Assembly: GCA_013288285.1 (NCBI GenBank)
Contig: JABDCE010000007.1
Location: 4,533-54,809, forward strand
Direction: 5' to 3'
From: Bacteroidota bacterium
Lineage (GTDB): Bacteria; Bacteroidota; Bacteroidia; Chitinophagales; Chitinophagaceae
DNA length: 50,277 nucleotides
Shown: in pieces, positions 16,946 to 26,211 of the stretch
Numbering within the stretch: the stretch's first letter is position 1
Layout of the letters: each line of letters starts with the position of its first letter
Translations under genes and position numbers: made by a program
Notes under the pieces: generated by a model
Database searches by the model: none
Seen by the model: only the letters and a program-made list of their open reading frames with translations
Told to the model about the DNA's origin: nothing

Positions 16946-18537
16946 GAGTGCTGTTCTTTGGTATTATGTAGTTGTAGTGGCAAAAGGAAGACAAAACGGG
17001 CGCCGGTACCTTCAATATTTTCAGCATAGATCAGGCCTTGATGATACTCTACTATCTTTTTGCAGATAGCCAATCCTATGCCCGAGCCGGGATATTCTGA
17101 TTTTCCGTGCAAACGCTGGAATACCTGGAAGATACGGGTAGCATATTCGTCTTCAAACCCGATCCCATTGTCGGTGATCTCTATTCTACAGTAATCTATG
17201 TCCTTTGGTAAGTTTTCCTTGCGGTCGGTCTTATCATTAGCTGCCTCAGCAACAACGTTCACTATAGGCGTTACGCCTTCTTTATGAAACTTAATAGCGT
17301 TATTAATAATGTTAGTCAACAACTGTTTCATTTGCGAAGGAATGGCGTCAATTACTGGTAATTCACCGGAAGTAATAACAGTGCCTGTTTCTTCAATGAT
17401 GAGTTCAAGATCGGTCTTTACCTGCTGAAGGATAACATTGAGGTCCACTCGTTCATAGGGGAGCGTATTTTTAGATACCCTCGAGAAATCGAGAAGATCA
17501 TTGATCAGGTTGCGCATATTTTCTGCGGAAGCAGTCATGCGGGCGAGGTACATAGCGCCATCTCCTGTCAATACGTCTTTGTACTTGTCGTGTAGCCGGT
17601 CGCTGAATGTAGTGATCTTTCTAAGGGGCTCCTGCATGTCGTGGCTCGCAATATATGCGAATTCCTCGAGTTCCTTATTTGTGTGGTTTAATTCCTCTAC
17701 TTTATTTTTAAGGCTATTTTCTATCAGCCGTTGGCCGGTAACATCGCGTAAGCTGCCCGCTAGTTTTACCTGGTTTCCATCAATGTCCTTGATCACCTTG
17801 CCCAGGCAATTAATTGTTTTTATCTTCTTTAGGGCAGTAATGATTCTGAATTCTACTCGAAGTTCGCTCCCTTTATCAAAACAATCTTTGACGGCAATAC
17901 TTACCCGTTGTTTGTCACTCGGATGAACAAAAGAAAAGCCAAAATCCATTTTTAGATCGTGGAAGTTCTCGTCCACTTCGAAAATATGATAGATGCCTAC
18001 CGACCAGAAAATTTTATCAGTAGATATTAGCCATTCAAAAGTGCCGAAATCCTCGCTGTTAAATTGTTCCAGGAATAACTCATGTGTATTAAAAGAGGTA
18101 AAAGGCATCTTCCATTTCGATAGGTCCGGGTGCATCACCAGGTGATACAATTGCTCATCAGGATCGTCGGAAGGTATAGGTGCGGCATACAAATAGAATG
18201 GGGCTATTTCCCCATTCTTGTTTTTTAGTTGATAGATAACAAAACGCGATCGGGAAGCCATATCCTTCTTCACAAAACTGAATTGATATAGCAGCCTGGC
18301 AGTTTGGTCGTTCACCAACACGTCTGTAAAGTGGAAAATTGGATCTGCCGTTTCATTTACTGAGTACCCGAGGTAATATTTAAAAGTGTCATTTGCAAAA
18401 AGCACTTTCATATCAGGCATTCTGATGACGGCAACTAGGGAAGGTCCTCCGTTCGAAATGCTATTCAAAATGGCGCTGTCCAATATTTCCTTTTTTCCTT
18501 CATTACCGGCAATTATTTCAGGTATTTGTGTGTCCAT
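16942..18537 (-). CDS. Soluble PAS histidine kinase (phytochrome-kinase-like H box)
   Basis: 531 residues from the ATG at 18537. The longer open frame runs into the upstream gene through a poor N-terminus, and this ATG sits 10 bases after the activator's stop. Two PAS-like regions are visible (about residues 25-145 and 160-275; the second ends LAGSLRDVTGQRL). Next are a short coiled coil (EELNHTNKELEEFAY) and the H box with His299 in IASHDMQEPLRKI. The HATPase domain has NIINNAIKF, EITDNGIGFEDEY and GSGIGLAICKKI. No membrane segment, so it senses a cytoplasmic signal. It sits between the NtrC-type activator and the hybrid kinase in one operon. Confidence 0.92.
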   Translation of the reverse strand: MDTQIPEIIAGNEGKKEILDSAILNSISNGGPSLVAVIRMPDMKVLFANDTFKYYLGYSVNETADPIFHFTDVLVNDQTARLLYQFSFVKKDMASRSRFVIYQLKNKNGEIAPFYLYAAPIPSDDPDEQLYHLVMHPDLSKWKMPFTSFNTHELFLEQFNSEDFGTFEWLISTDKIFWSVGIYHIFEVDENFHDLKMDFGFSFVHPSDKQRVSIAVKDCFDKGSELRVEFRIITALKKIKTINCLGKVIKDIDGNQVKLAGSLRDVTGQRLIENSLKNKVEELNHTNKELEEFAYIASHDMQEPLRKITTFSDRLHDKYKDVLTGDGAMYLARMTASAENMRNLINDLLDFSRVSKNTLPYERVDLNVILQQVKTDLELIIEETGTVITSGELPVIDAIPSQMKQLLTNIINNAIKFHKEGVTPIVNVVAEAANDKTDRKENLPKDIDYCRIEITDNGIGFEDEYATRIFQVFQRLHGKSEYPGSGIGLAICKKIVEYHQGLIYAENIEGTGARFVFLLPLQLHNTKEQHS

Positions 18538-18547
18538 GTTGTCAGGG

Positions 18548-19993
18548 CTAATCCATATTAAACTCTTTGAACTGCCGCATTTTATTATACAATGTCTTCC
18601 GGTCAACGTTTAATAGTTTCGCAGCCTTGCTTTTGTTGAAATTAGACTGTTTCAGTGCGTCCAGGATCACTTCGTATTCTGCGTCCAGGTTCGCGCTTTT
18701 CAATTTATTTTCATACGGTACAGGACTGCTGGTAGATATAGCCTCTGTTTTACTGGCAGGAGCGGTGGTTGGTGATTCGAACTGAAGCTTATAAAAATTA
18801 TTGATCTCAAAGGGCAATGACTTTGATTCTACAAGGTCGCCGTCGGTGAGTAGGGTAGCTCTTTTTATCACATTCTTTAATTCGCGAAGATTACCGTACC
18901 AAATGTAATTGTTCAGTACGTCTTCCACTTCCTTGGTAAAGCCTTTTACATCCTTGCCCAATTCGGCATTTGTAAGTTTCAGGAAGTGACGGGCAAAGAG
19001 CATAATGTCCTGTTTGCGTTCACGTAATGAAGGTACATCTATACTAAACTCGTTAAAACGATGGTAAAGGTCTTCTCTGAATTTCCCTGCACGTGCAGCG
19101 TCCCAGAGTTTTTCATTGCTCGCTATAATTATGCGGACATCTATGTCAATGTCTTTATTGCCGCCCACACGCCTTATTTTGCGTTCCTGTACCACCCGCA
19201 AAAGCGATACCTGGATGTCATATGAAAGATTACCTATCTCATCAAGGAATATGGTTCCTTCATGAGCAATTTCCAGGCTGCCTATCTTTTGGTTCAATGC
19301 GCCGGTAAACGCTCCTTTTTCGTGGCCGAAAAGTTCACTGCCTGCCAGCTCTTTAGATAATGAGCCGCAATCTATCGCAACAAAGGGTTTGCCTGCCCGC
19401 TTGCTTCTTTGGTGTATCTGTTGGGCTATTTCTTCCTTTCCGCTTCCGCTTTCACCATAGATGATCACACTGAAGTTAGTAGGGGCTACCAGGTCTATCT
19501 GTTTTACTATAGTAGCAAATTCAGGACTGTCGCCGGTAATATAATTGCTGTTACCTCCGTTACCTTTAGTTTTTACAGATGAGTTGGACGGTGTACCAGC
19601 ATTTTGCTTGGGTGAACTACTATTATCCTTAGCATCTTCTGACAGCGCTTTCTTGATGGTCAGCAATATTTCGTCAGGGAACAGTGGTTTTGTTACATAA
19701 TCAAACGCGCCCAGTTTCATCACTTCCACCGCGTCTTTTACATCACTATAGCCGGTAATAATGATGACCGATGCCTGCGGATGGGTTTCTTTGATCTTAC
19801 CAAGCAACTGTACTCCGGTCATATCATCCAGCCTGAAATCACATAAAACAAGGTCGGGCTTGTTTTTTTTCATCCAGTCTATAGCTGCCTGGCCACTATT
19901 AGCGCTGGCTACTACATACCCGTTCCGGGTAAGGAAACGGGTAAGGAGCAAACACATATCATTATCATCATCAACTACTAGTATTTTATGCAT
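18548..19993 (-). CDS. NtrC-family sigma-54-dependent response regulator
   Basis: 481 residues. The receiver has Asp52 in LCDFRLDD and Lys102 in VTKPL. A low-complexity linker (about 115-150) follows. The AAA+ domain has Walker A GESGSGKE (180-187), the sigma-54-contacting loop GAFTGA (227-232) and Walker B TIFLDE (247-252). A Fis-type helix-turn-helix closes the protein (NKSKAAKLLNVDRKTLYNKM). All parts needed to activate sigma-54 promoters in response to phosphorylation are present. The gene lies 71 bases after rpoN and upstream of two kinases, one of which probably phosphorylates it. Target genes cannot be told from the sequence. Confidence 0.95.
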   Translation of the reverse strand: MHKILVVDDDNDMCLLLTRFLTRNGYVVASANSGQAAIDWMKKNKPDLVLCDFRLDDMTGVQLLGKIKETHPQASVIIITGYSDVKDAVEVMKLGAFDYVTKPLFPDEILLTIKKALSEDAKDNSSSPKQNAGTPSNSSVKTKGNGGNSNYITGDSPEFATIVKQIDLVAPTNFSVIIYGESGSGKEEIAQQIHQRSKRAGKPFVAIDCGSLSKELAGSELFGHEKGAFTGALNQKIGSLEIAHEGTIFLDEIGNLSYDIQVSLLRVVQERKIRRVGGNKDIDIDVRIIIASNEKLWDAARAGKFREDLYHRFNEFSIDVPSLRERKQDIMLFARHFLKLTNAELGKDVKGFTKEVEDVLNNYIWYGNLRELKNVIKRATLLTDGDLVESKSLPFEINNFYKLQFESPTTAPASKTEAISTSSPVPYENKLKSANLDAEYEVILDALKQSNFNKSKAAKLLNVDRKTLYNKMRQFKEFNMD

Positions 19994-20064
19994 ATGCTTT
20001 GGTTATGTATGTTTAAGGGTGTGTGTCAAATATAATCATTATTACAGTAAGGCGTGTCAGGCTT

Positions 20065-21483
20065 TTATGCCCATACAGCTCTTATCTGCGCTATCGGCAC
20101 CTGCATTTGTTCTCTGTATTTAGCTACCGTGCGCCTGGCGATATTATATCCTTTTTGAGCCAGGAGGTTCACTAATTGCTGATCGGTATATGGGTGCTTC
20201 TTATCTTCAGATTCTATAGCCTCACCTATCACAGATTGTATTACTTTATTGCTGATCACGTCGCCTTTCTTATCGGCTATGCCTTCGCTGAACAGGTCTT
20301 TCAGATAGATCAGGCCAAAATGTGTTTCCGCATACTTATTGCCCGTTATACGGGAGATAGTAGATATATCCATCCCCGACATTTCTGCCACATTGCGCAG
20401 TACCATAGGCTTCAGAAAACGGATATCTCCTTCTATAAAGTACTCACGCTGCATTTCTACTATACATTGCATGATGCGCATCATAGTATCTTCCCGTTGC
20501 TTCACAGCATTTACAAACCATTGGGCGCTGCTGAGTTTGCTTTTTACGTATTGGCTGGCCGTCTTATCTTTCTGGCTTATCTGGTTGGCAAGCTGGTCAT
20601 GCAGCGACTGGTTCACGAACACAGAGCCTGCCCGGCTTGAAAACAGGGTCACTTGCACGGTATCGCCATAATTAGTGATAATGAAATCAGGTATTATGGT
20701 GTTCTTTGGGTCGTGGCGGGATATTTCGGTCACAGGGTAAAATTTAAGGCTGCCTATCAGGTTCAGTACCACCCTCAGTTCGTCATCGTCTACTTTTAGC
20801 GTATGGTGCAACTTTTCAAACTGGCGGTGCATCAGGTCGTTAAAGTGGTTTTCCAGCAGGTTTATAGCGCATTTTACGTCCGGCCTTTTCACATTCATAG
20901 CGCGTAGCTGTATCAGCAGGCATTCCTGGATGCTAACGGCCCCTATGCCAATCGGGTCAAGCGATTGCACAATCGCCAGTCCTCTTTTTATCGTTTCTTC
21001 AGTAATTACATTCTGGAAATGAAAAGACATATCATCAGCTACTTCATCCAATGGACGATCCATGAGTCCTTGCGGGCTGAGTATATCTATCAGGTACTCC
21101 GCAGTTTCCTGGTCTTCCTTACTTAGCTCCAGCATATGCAACTGCTGTATAGCATCTTCCTTGAATGTAGTGACGTTTACTATTGCAGCATTTGGCGCTA
21201 CGTCCGAGTCAAAATAGTTTTGATAGTCCGATTTGTAATCTGGACGATCATCATACATGTGTTCTTCAGACGATTCAAAATCCTGCGAACTTTCCTTCGT
21301 CAACTTAGTATCAGCTTCATCGGCTGGCTTTTCCTCCTGGGTATCTAAAAAAGGATTTTCTTCCAGTTCGTTCTTTATCCGTTGTTGTAGCTCTAATGAG
21401 TTTAGAAAATACAGGTTCAGCAATTGTATTTGCTGTGGCAGGATTCTTAGTTGTTGTCTCTGAGACTGTTGCTGCGTTATCAT
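20065..21483 (-). CDS. rpoN: RNA polymerase sigma-54 factor
   Basis: 472 residues. The glutamine-rich N-terminal activator-interaction region (QQQSQRQQLRILPQQIQLLN) is followed by an acidic linker. The core-binding region (ILSPQGLMDRPLDEVA; LDPIGIGAVSIQECL) and the C-terminal DNA-binding domain come next. The diagnostic RpoN box is present as ARRTVAKYRE near the end. It reads promoters of the -24/-12 type and needs an NTP-hydrolysing activator such as the product of the next gene. It is the first gene of a minus-strand operon (rpoN, activator, two kinases). Confidence 0.96.
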   Translation of the reverse strand: MITQQQSQRQQLRILPQQIQLLNLYFLNSLELQQRIKNELEENPFLDTQEEKPADEADTKLTKESSQDFESSEEHMYDDRPDYKSDYQNYFDSDVAPNAAIVNVTTFKEDAIQQLHMLELSKEDQETAEYLIDILSPQGLMDRPLDEVADDMSFHFQNVITEETIKRGLAIVQSLDPIGIGAVSIQECLLIQLRAMNVKRPDVKCAINLLENHFNDLMHRQFEKLHHTLKVDDDELRVVLNLIGSLKFYPVTEISRHDPKNTIIPDFIITNYGDTVQVTLFSSRAGSVFVNQSLHDQLANQISQKDKTASQYVKSKLSSAQWFVNAVKQREDTMMRIMQCIVEMQREYFIEGDIRFLKPMVLRNVAEMSGMDISTISRITGNKYAETHFGLIYLKDLFSEGIADKKGDVISNKVIQSVIGEAIESEDKKHPYTDQQLVNLLAQKGYNIARRTVAKYREQMQVPIAQIRAVWA

Positions 21484-21695
21484 AGTGTGCTCTTTATCTT
21501 ATTGTTATAAGGCAACCTTAACGCCAAACTTTATCGTTTGCCAAATATTTAGTATTATATTTGTAAGATAATATTTTACTGTTGCATTATGTAGTTATGT
21601 ATTTACTTATATTTTTTTCATTACGCCCTTAGTACGTTGTATTTTATAAAACAATGAGGAATTTGTTCCACAACATGTAGCTTTGAATTGTATCC

Positions 21696-23090
21696 ATGAG
21701 AAAGAGACAAACGATTATCATTATTGCCTTCTGTATATCCTTCATTTCCATGGTGGCACTCTCTCTTTTCTCCATGGCCCGCTTCACTACCTTCACTGAA
21801 TACTCAGACCAGGTCGACCATACAAATTCAGTCATAAAAAAGATAATGAAGACGGAACTGCACCTGAGAGATATTGACAGGGGAGAGCGTGGCTATATGC
21901 TGACTAAGGATACCATGTATGTGAGATTTGTAAATAACGCTATCGACAGTATATACTCATTGATAGGCCAGATAAGCGCTATAACCAGTGATAACCCCGA
22001 CCAGATACGTAATATGGCGTTGGTAAAAGGCAGCGCGGCAATACGCATTGCTGCTGTAAGGCAAAACCTGGTTTACATCGATACTGCCAGATCTATGACA
22101 CCGTCTAAATACTACTACGACAGCAGGGAGTTAATGAAAGAGTTCTCTTCACGGTTAAATGGCACCCTCACTATAGAAAATAAACTGCTGCAGGAAAGGT
22201 TTAAGAATGAACAGTTTTATGAAAAGCTCACCAGCCGTACTTTGATATACCTGCTGGTCATATTTTGCGCAGTCACGCTGATACTGTTCTTCATAATGAT
22301 CAAAGAACTAAGGGGCAGAATGCGCTACCAGCAACAATTGCAGGCAAAGATCATTGATCTTCGAAGGTCGCACGACGAGCTGAAGGAAATTGCATATGCT
22401 GCCTCACACGACCTACAGGAGCCACTGAGGAAGATACAGGTGTTTACCAACATGCTCGTCTATAAAAAGGACACTGTAACCGACGATGAGCATACATTGA
22501 CTTTAAGCCGAATTAATAGTTCTGCGGGTCGTATGCAGTCGCTCATATCCGACCTGATGAGCCTAACCAGCCTTATTAAGATAGGGGAGGAGAAGAAACC
22601 GGTAGATTTGAACCGGACACTGCAATTCATCTTAATCGACATCGATGACCGGATAAAGGATAAACATGCTTCTATCGACATTCAATCATTGCCGGTTATT
22701 GATGGTTACGGGCACCAGTTAAGTATATTGTTCAAAGCTCTTCTGGACAACTCGTTAAAGTTCACAAAAGACAATGTGACGCCTGTGCTAACCATAAGTT
22801 GCGAGATCGCAACGGGTAAAGAGTTGATCAATATCAATCCAAATTTGTCAGAGAAAAAGTTCTACCGCATCGTTTGTGCCGACAATGGTATCGGGTTCGA
22901 GAACCAATTTATCACCAAAATGTTCCGCATATTCCAGCGCCTCCACAATGAGGATTCGGAATATGAAGGCAAGGGAATAGGGTTGGCTATCTGCCAGCGC
23001 ATTATGGCTAACCATGAGGGATACGTGATCGCCGATGGTAAACCGATGGCCGGCGCTGAATTCAGATTATTCTTCCCGGTAGAGGCATAA
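21696..23090 (+). CDS. Membrane histidine kinase with CHASE3 sensor domain
   Basis: 464 residues. TM1 is at about residues 7-27 and TM2 at about 183-203. Between them lies an extracytoplasmic helical CHASE3 domain with the usual landmarks (ELHLRDIDRGERGYMLT). After TM2 a short coiled coil leads to HisKA with His238 in AASHDLQEPLRKI, then HATPase with ALLDNSLKF, CADNGIGFENQ and GKGIGLAICQRI. This is the phytochrome-like kinase class, which often signals to single-domain Rcp1-type regulators. One of those is encoded at 14293-14727. The gene is transcribed away from rpoN across a 212-base AT-rich gap. Its stop codon abuts that of the convergent gene at 23091. Confidence 0.93.
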   Translation: MRKRQTIIIIAFCISFISMVALSLFSMARFTTFTEYSDQVDHTNSVIKKIMKTELHLRDIDRGERGYMLTKDTMYVRFVNNAIDSIYSLIGQISAITSDNPDQIRNMALVKGSAAIRIAAVRQNLVYIDTARSMTPSKYYYDSRELMKEFSSRLNGTLTIENKLLQERFKNEQFYEKLTSRTLIYLLVIFCAVTLILFFIMIKELRGRMRYQQQLQAKIIDLRRSHDELKEIAYAASHDLQEPLRKIQVFTNMLVYKKDTVTDDEHTLTLSRINSSAGRMQSLISDLMSLTSLIKIGEEKKPVDLNRTLQFILIDIDDRIKDKHASIDIQSLPVIDGYGHQLSILFKALLDNSLKFTKDNVTPVLTISCEIATGKELININPNLSEKKFYRIVCADNGIGFENQFITKMFRIFQRLHNEDSEYEGKGIGLAICQRIMANHEGYVIADGKPMAGAEFRLFFPVEA

Positions 23091-23456
23091 CTAAGCTGCC
23101 TTCTCCTTCTTATTGATCTCTTCCACTTCCGACATGAACTTGTTAATAGTTTCATCAGCATAGGTGCCATAGGCATCTATTAGCGTGCCTTTAGCACCAT
23201 CTGTAGTCTCTATGACATACATGATGGCATTGTCGGCAGGATCTGACTGGCCCTCAAAACGGAAGAAGTCGATGATCTTAACATCTACAGGAGCATAGGC
23301 TTTCTCCTTCGCAGATGAGATCAATCCCTGCTTCGTTACTTTGAAATTGTCGGTATAACCGTTCTTGACTGCTTTGTTCACGCAGGTGGTGAGCGTATTC
23401 ATAAAGGGTATAGGTTCCTTTACTTCATTATTATTATTATCAGGTTGGGTGTTCAT
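23091..23456 (-). CDS. Small conserved cytoplasmic protein, 121 aa
   Basis: No signal peptide or membrane segment. The core NGYTDNFKVTKQGL ... IIDFFRFEGQSDPADNAIMY ... GTLIDAYGTYADE resembles a family of about 100-residue Bacteroidota proteins. These are often labelled phosphoribosylpyrophosphate synthetase in databases, although they lack any PRPP synthetase domain, so that name should not be used. The N-terminal 15 residues are Asn-rich. The stop codon directly abuts the stop of the CHASE3 kinase gene. It lies downstream of the DUF2383 gene on the same strand (55 bases) and may be co-transcribed with it. Function unknown. Confidence 0.75.
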   Translation of the reverse strand: MNTQPDNNNNEVKEPIPFMNTLTTCVNKAVKNGYTDNFKVTKQGLISSAKEKAYAPVDVKIIDFFRFEGQSDPADNAIMYVIETTDGAKGTLIDAYGTYADETINKFMSEVEEINKKEKAA

Positions 23457-23511
23457 AAAATAAGATTAAAAATGTGAGATTATTTATTGGTAATGTGACT
23501 GGTGTGAATGC

Positions 23512-23982
23512 TTACTGCTTTAGCAACTGGTGCGCTTCCCGCTGGCTTTTGATGAGGTCATGTGACTTTTTCAATTCTGCCTGCTGCTCTGTAATCAAAT
23601 TGCGTAAATCCGGATCTGTGAGGCCATCTGCGGTGAGGGCGGCGTCATAGGCACGCTGGGTGGCATCTTCTCCGAATTCGCATGCCTCCAGGATAGAATG
23701 GCGGTCGCTGTCGGTGAACGTAGATTTAATGTCCATCCATGCCCTGTAGATATTACCGGTAGTAGTGGTCTCATCTTCTACTGCCCCCTCGTGCCGGAGA
23801 ATCTTATCCGTAAGTTCACGTTTAAACTGATTACTTTGCCTGATCATGCCATCAAATGTGGCTTTAAGGTCTATATCCAGATCTTTAGATTCATTAATGG
23901 CTCTTTCATATCCCGCAATACGGTCGTTATTTATCTTTACCAGGTCGTTCAGGACCTCATTGATAGCTTCATGCTTTTCCAT
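23512..23982 (-). CDS. PA2169-family four-helix-bundle protein (DUF2383)
   Basis: 156 residues, almost all helical, with the family landmarks VLNDLVKINNDRIAGYERAI near the N-terminus and a ferritin-like pair of long helices. The later segment GNIYRAWMDIKSTFT...ILEACEFGEDATQRAYDAAL is the second half of the family. Known members are small cytoplasmic proteins of unknown function, induced in stress or stationary phase in some species. The fold suggests metal or ligand binding, but this is not proven. Probably transcribed with the gene at 23091. Confidence 0.85.
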   Translation of the reverse strand: MEKHEAINEVLNDLVKINNDRIAGYERAINESKDLDIDLKATFDGMIRQSNQFKRELTDKILRHEGAVEDETTTTGNIYRAWMDIKSTFTDSDRHSILEACEFGEDATQRAYDAALTADGLTDPDLRNLITEQQAELKKSHDLIKSQREAHQLLKQ

Positions 23983-24059
23983 AGTTGACAGTGTTTTACT
24001 AATGTCTATTAAAAATTATGCCACATACTCCATAAAAAACGTTTTATTTTTGCCGCGTC

Positions 24060-24614
24060 ATGGATATAACACAAACACTACTCGAAATACTTAAATATAC
24101 TTTACCTGCTCTGATAGTGCTCATGAGCAGCTACCTGATCGTGCAGAAGTTCCTGCTGGCGCAGAACCAGCGCAAACAACTGGCGCTCTTCCAGGATGCG
24201 CAGGATATAACGCTGCGCCTAAGACTACAGGCATATGAGCGCCTGGTACTTTTCATAGAGCGCATCAGCCCACGGCAAATGATACCCCGCCTATACGACG
24301 CCTCTATGACGGTGCAGGACATGCAGCAGGCAATAGTGATCACGATACGCGCTGAATTTGAGCATAATCTTTCCCAACAGATCTACGTTTCTAAAAACGT
24401 TTGGGAAACGGTGAAGAACGTAAAGGAGCAGGAAATAAATATGGTGCATCACATCAGCCGGTCGCTGAGCCCGGATGCATCGGCCAAGGAACTGCATGCC
24501 CGCATACTCGACTATGTACTAAAGGCCGAGGGCGATGGCGAACTGCCATCTGATGTGGCGCTGCACATCATCAACGAAGAGGTACGACGCGTACTTTCCT
24601 ACGGATCGTTATAA
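24060..24614 (+). CDS. Conserved membrane-anchored protein of unknown function (DUF7935-like), 184 aa
   Basis: One N-terminal transmembrane helix (about residues 11-29, YTLPALIVLMSSYLIVQKFLL), then a cytoplasmic helical region rich in Arg and Gln (LRLRLQAYERLVLFIERISP). Proteins of this form occur in many Bacteroidota, commonly next to acyl-CoA mutase genes, as here (40 bases upstream of the mutase). A TATTTTTG box at 24045-24052 lies just before the ATG, so a very short leader is possible. The mutase gene is probably in the same transcript. Role unknown; a link to the mutase is guilt by association only. Confidence 0.8.
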   Translation: MDITQTLLEILKYTLPALIVLMSSYLIVQKFLLAQNQRKQLALFQDAQDITLRLRLQAYERLVLFIERISPRQMIPRLYDASMTVQDMQQAIVITIRAEFEHNLSQQIYVSKNVWETVKNVKEQEINMVHHISRSLSPDASAKELHARILDYVLKAEGDGELPSDVALHIINEEVRRVLSYGSL

Positions 24615-24654
24615 CAGCCAGCGAGCTACCTAATTCATCAACACCAATACGACG

Positions 24655-26205
24655 ATGGGAAAAACAATCACAACTGACGCAGGCATCGTAATCAATGAAC
24701 TCTACTGCCAGCCGGTAAAGATGGACGAGCAGCCAGGACAATTCCCGTTTACCAGGGGCATACATGCAGCCATGTACCGCGACCGTATGTGGACCATGAG
24801 GCAGTATGCCGGCTTCAGTACGGCAGAGGAATCGAATAAACGATACCACTTCCTGCTGAGCCAGGGTGTTAGTGGCTTGTCCGTAGCGTTCGACCTGCCG
24901 ACCCAGATAGGCTATGACTCTGACCATGCCATGTCTGAGGGTGAAGTAGGCAAGGTAGGCGTAGCCATAGACTCACTGCAGGATATGGAACTGCTGTTCA
25001 AAGACATAAAGCTGAGCGACATTTCCACGTCCATGACCATCAATGCCACGGGCTTCATACTCCTCGCCTTTTACATAGCATTGGCCAAAAAGCAGGGCGC
25101 TGACATCCGTAAAATATCAGGCACTATACAGAACGACATACTCAAGGAGTATGCCGCCCGGGGCACTTATATATACCCGCCCGCACAATCCATGCGGCTC
25201 ATCACCGACATATTTGAGTATTGCAGCAAGGAAGTACCGAAGTGGAATACCATATCCATATCGGGCTACCATATACGCGAAGCCGGAGCCAATGCCGTGC
25301 AGGAACTTGCCTTTACACTGGCTAATGGTAAGGCTTACCTGCAGGCAGCCATTGCCAAGGGCCTTGATATAAATGTCTTTGCACAACGACTGTCGTTCTT
25401 CTTCAACGCGCACAACAACCTCTTTGAAGAAGTGGCGAAGTTCAGGGCGGCGCGCAGGATGTGGGCGACCATTACCCAATCGTTGGGAGCTACGGACCCG
25501 CGCGCACAGATGCTGCGCTTCCATACACAGACAGGAGGCAGCACACTTACCGCGCAACAGCCTAAGAACAACATAGTGCGCGTGGCGCTACAGGGCCTGT
25601 CGGCAGTGCTGGGCGGTACCCAGTCGCTGCACACCAACGGCTATGATGAGGCACTGTCACTGCCCACCGAGGAGGCCGCATCCATAGCCCTGCGCACGCA
25701 ACAGATACTTGCCTTTGAAAGCGGCGCTACCGATACTGTGGACCCGCTGGCCGGCTCGTATTATGTAGAAAGCCTTACCAACGACGTGGAAGCGGCAGCG
25801 TGGAAGCTGATAGGCAAGATCGATGCAATAGGCGGCTCTGTAAAAGCGATAGAGCAGCACTTCATGCAAGACGAAATTGCACGGTCGGCATACGCGTATA
25901 ACCAGGCCATAGAAGACGGCAGCAAGATCATAGTAGGGGTGAACAAATTCACCTCTGCCGAAATGAGCAAACCACCAGGCTTCAAAATAGACGACTCTAT
26001 ACGCATACAGCAATCTGAAAAGCTGGCAAAGCTGCGCGCAGAGCGGGACAACGAAGTCGCGAACGCCTGCCTGGCCCGCATCAAAGCCATTGCCTCTACC
26101 AACGAAAACCTGATGCCGGCAGTGATAGCCGCGGTAGAAAACCTCTGTACCCTGGGCGAGATAGCAGACACACTACGCGGTGTATGGGGCGAATTCAGAG
26201 GGTAG
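24655..26205 (+). CDS. Coenzyme-B12-dependent acyl-CoA mutase, catalytic (large) subunit, methylmalonyl-CoA mutase family
   Basis: 516 residues covering only the TIM-barrel catalytic domain. Family blocks are [78 protein letters not shown] and [15 protein letters not shown]. The Tyr of RQYAGFS matches methylmalonyl-CoA mutases, where isobutyryl-CoA mutases have Phe. Other blocks look like the two-subunit mutases. The B12-binding domain (DxHxxG) is absent, so a separate small subunit must be supplied from elsewhere. Cytoplasmic. Probable substrate methylmalonyl-CoA or a related branched acyl-CoA; substrate choice is not settled. It ends 7 bases before the stop of the convergent DUF3810 gene. 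Confidence 0.9.
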   Translation: MGKTITTDAGIVINELYCQPVKMDEQPGQFPFTRGIHAAMYRDRMWTMRQYAGFSTAEESNKRYHFLLSQGVSGLSVAFDLPTQIGYDSDHAMSEGEVGKVGVAIDSLQDMELLFKDIKLSDISTSMTINATGFILLAFYIALAKKQGADIRKISGTIQNDILKEYAARGTYIYPPAQSMRLITDIFEYCSKEVPKWNTISISGYHIREAGANAVQELAFTLANGKAYLQAAIAKGLDINVFAQRLSFFFNAHNNLFEEVAKFRAARRMWATITQSLGATDPRAQMLRFHTQTGGSTLTAQQPKNNIVRVALQGLSAVLGGTQSLHTNGYDEALSLPTEEAASIALRTQQILAFESGATDTVDPLAGSYYVESLTNDVEAAAWKLIGKIDAIGGSVKAIEQHFMQDEIARSAYAYNQAIEDGSKIIVGVNKFTSAEMSKPPGFKIDDSIRIQQSEKLAKLRAERDNEVANACLARIKAIASTNENLMPAVIAAVENLCTLGEIADTLRGVWGEFRG

Positions 26206-26211
26206 GCCGCG

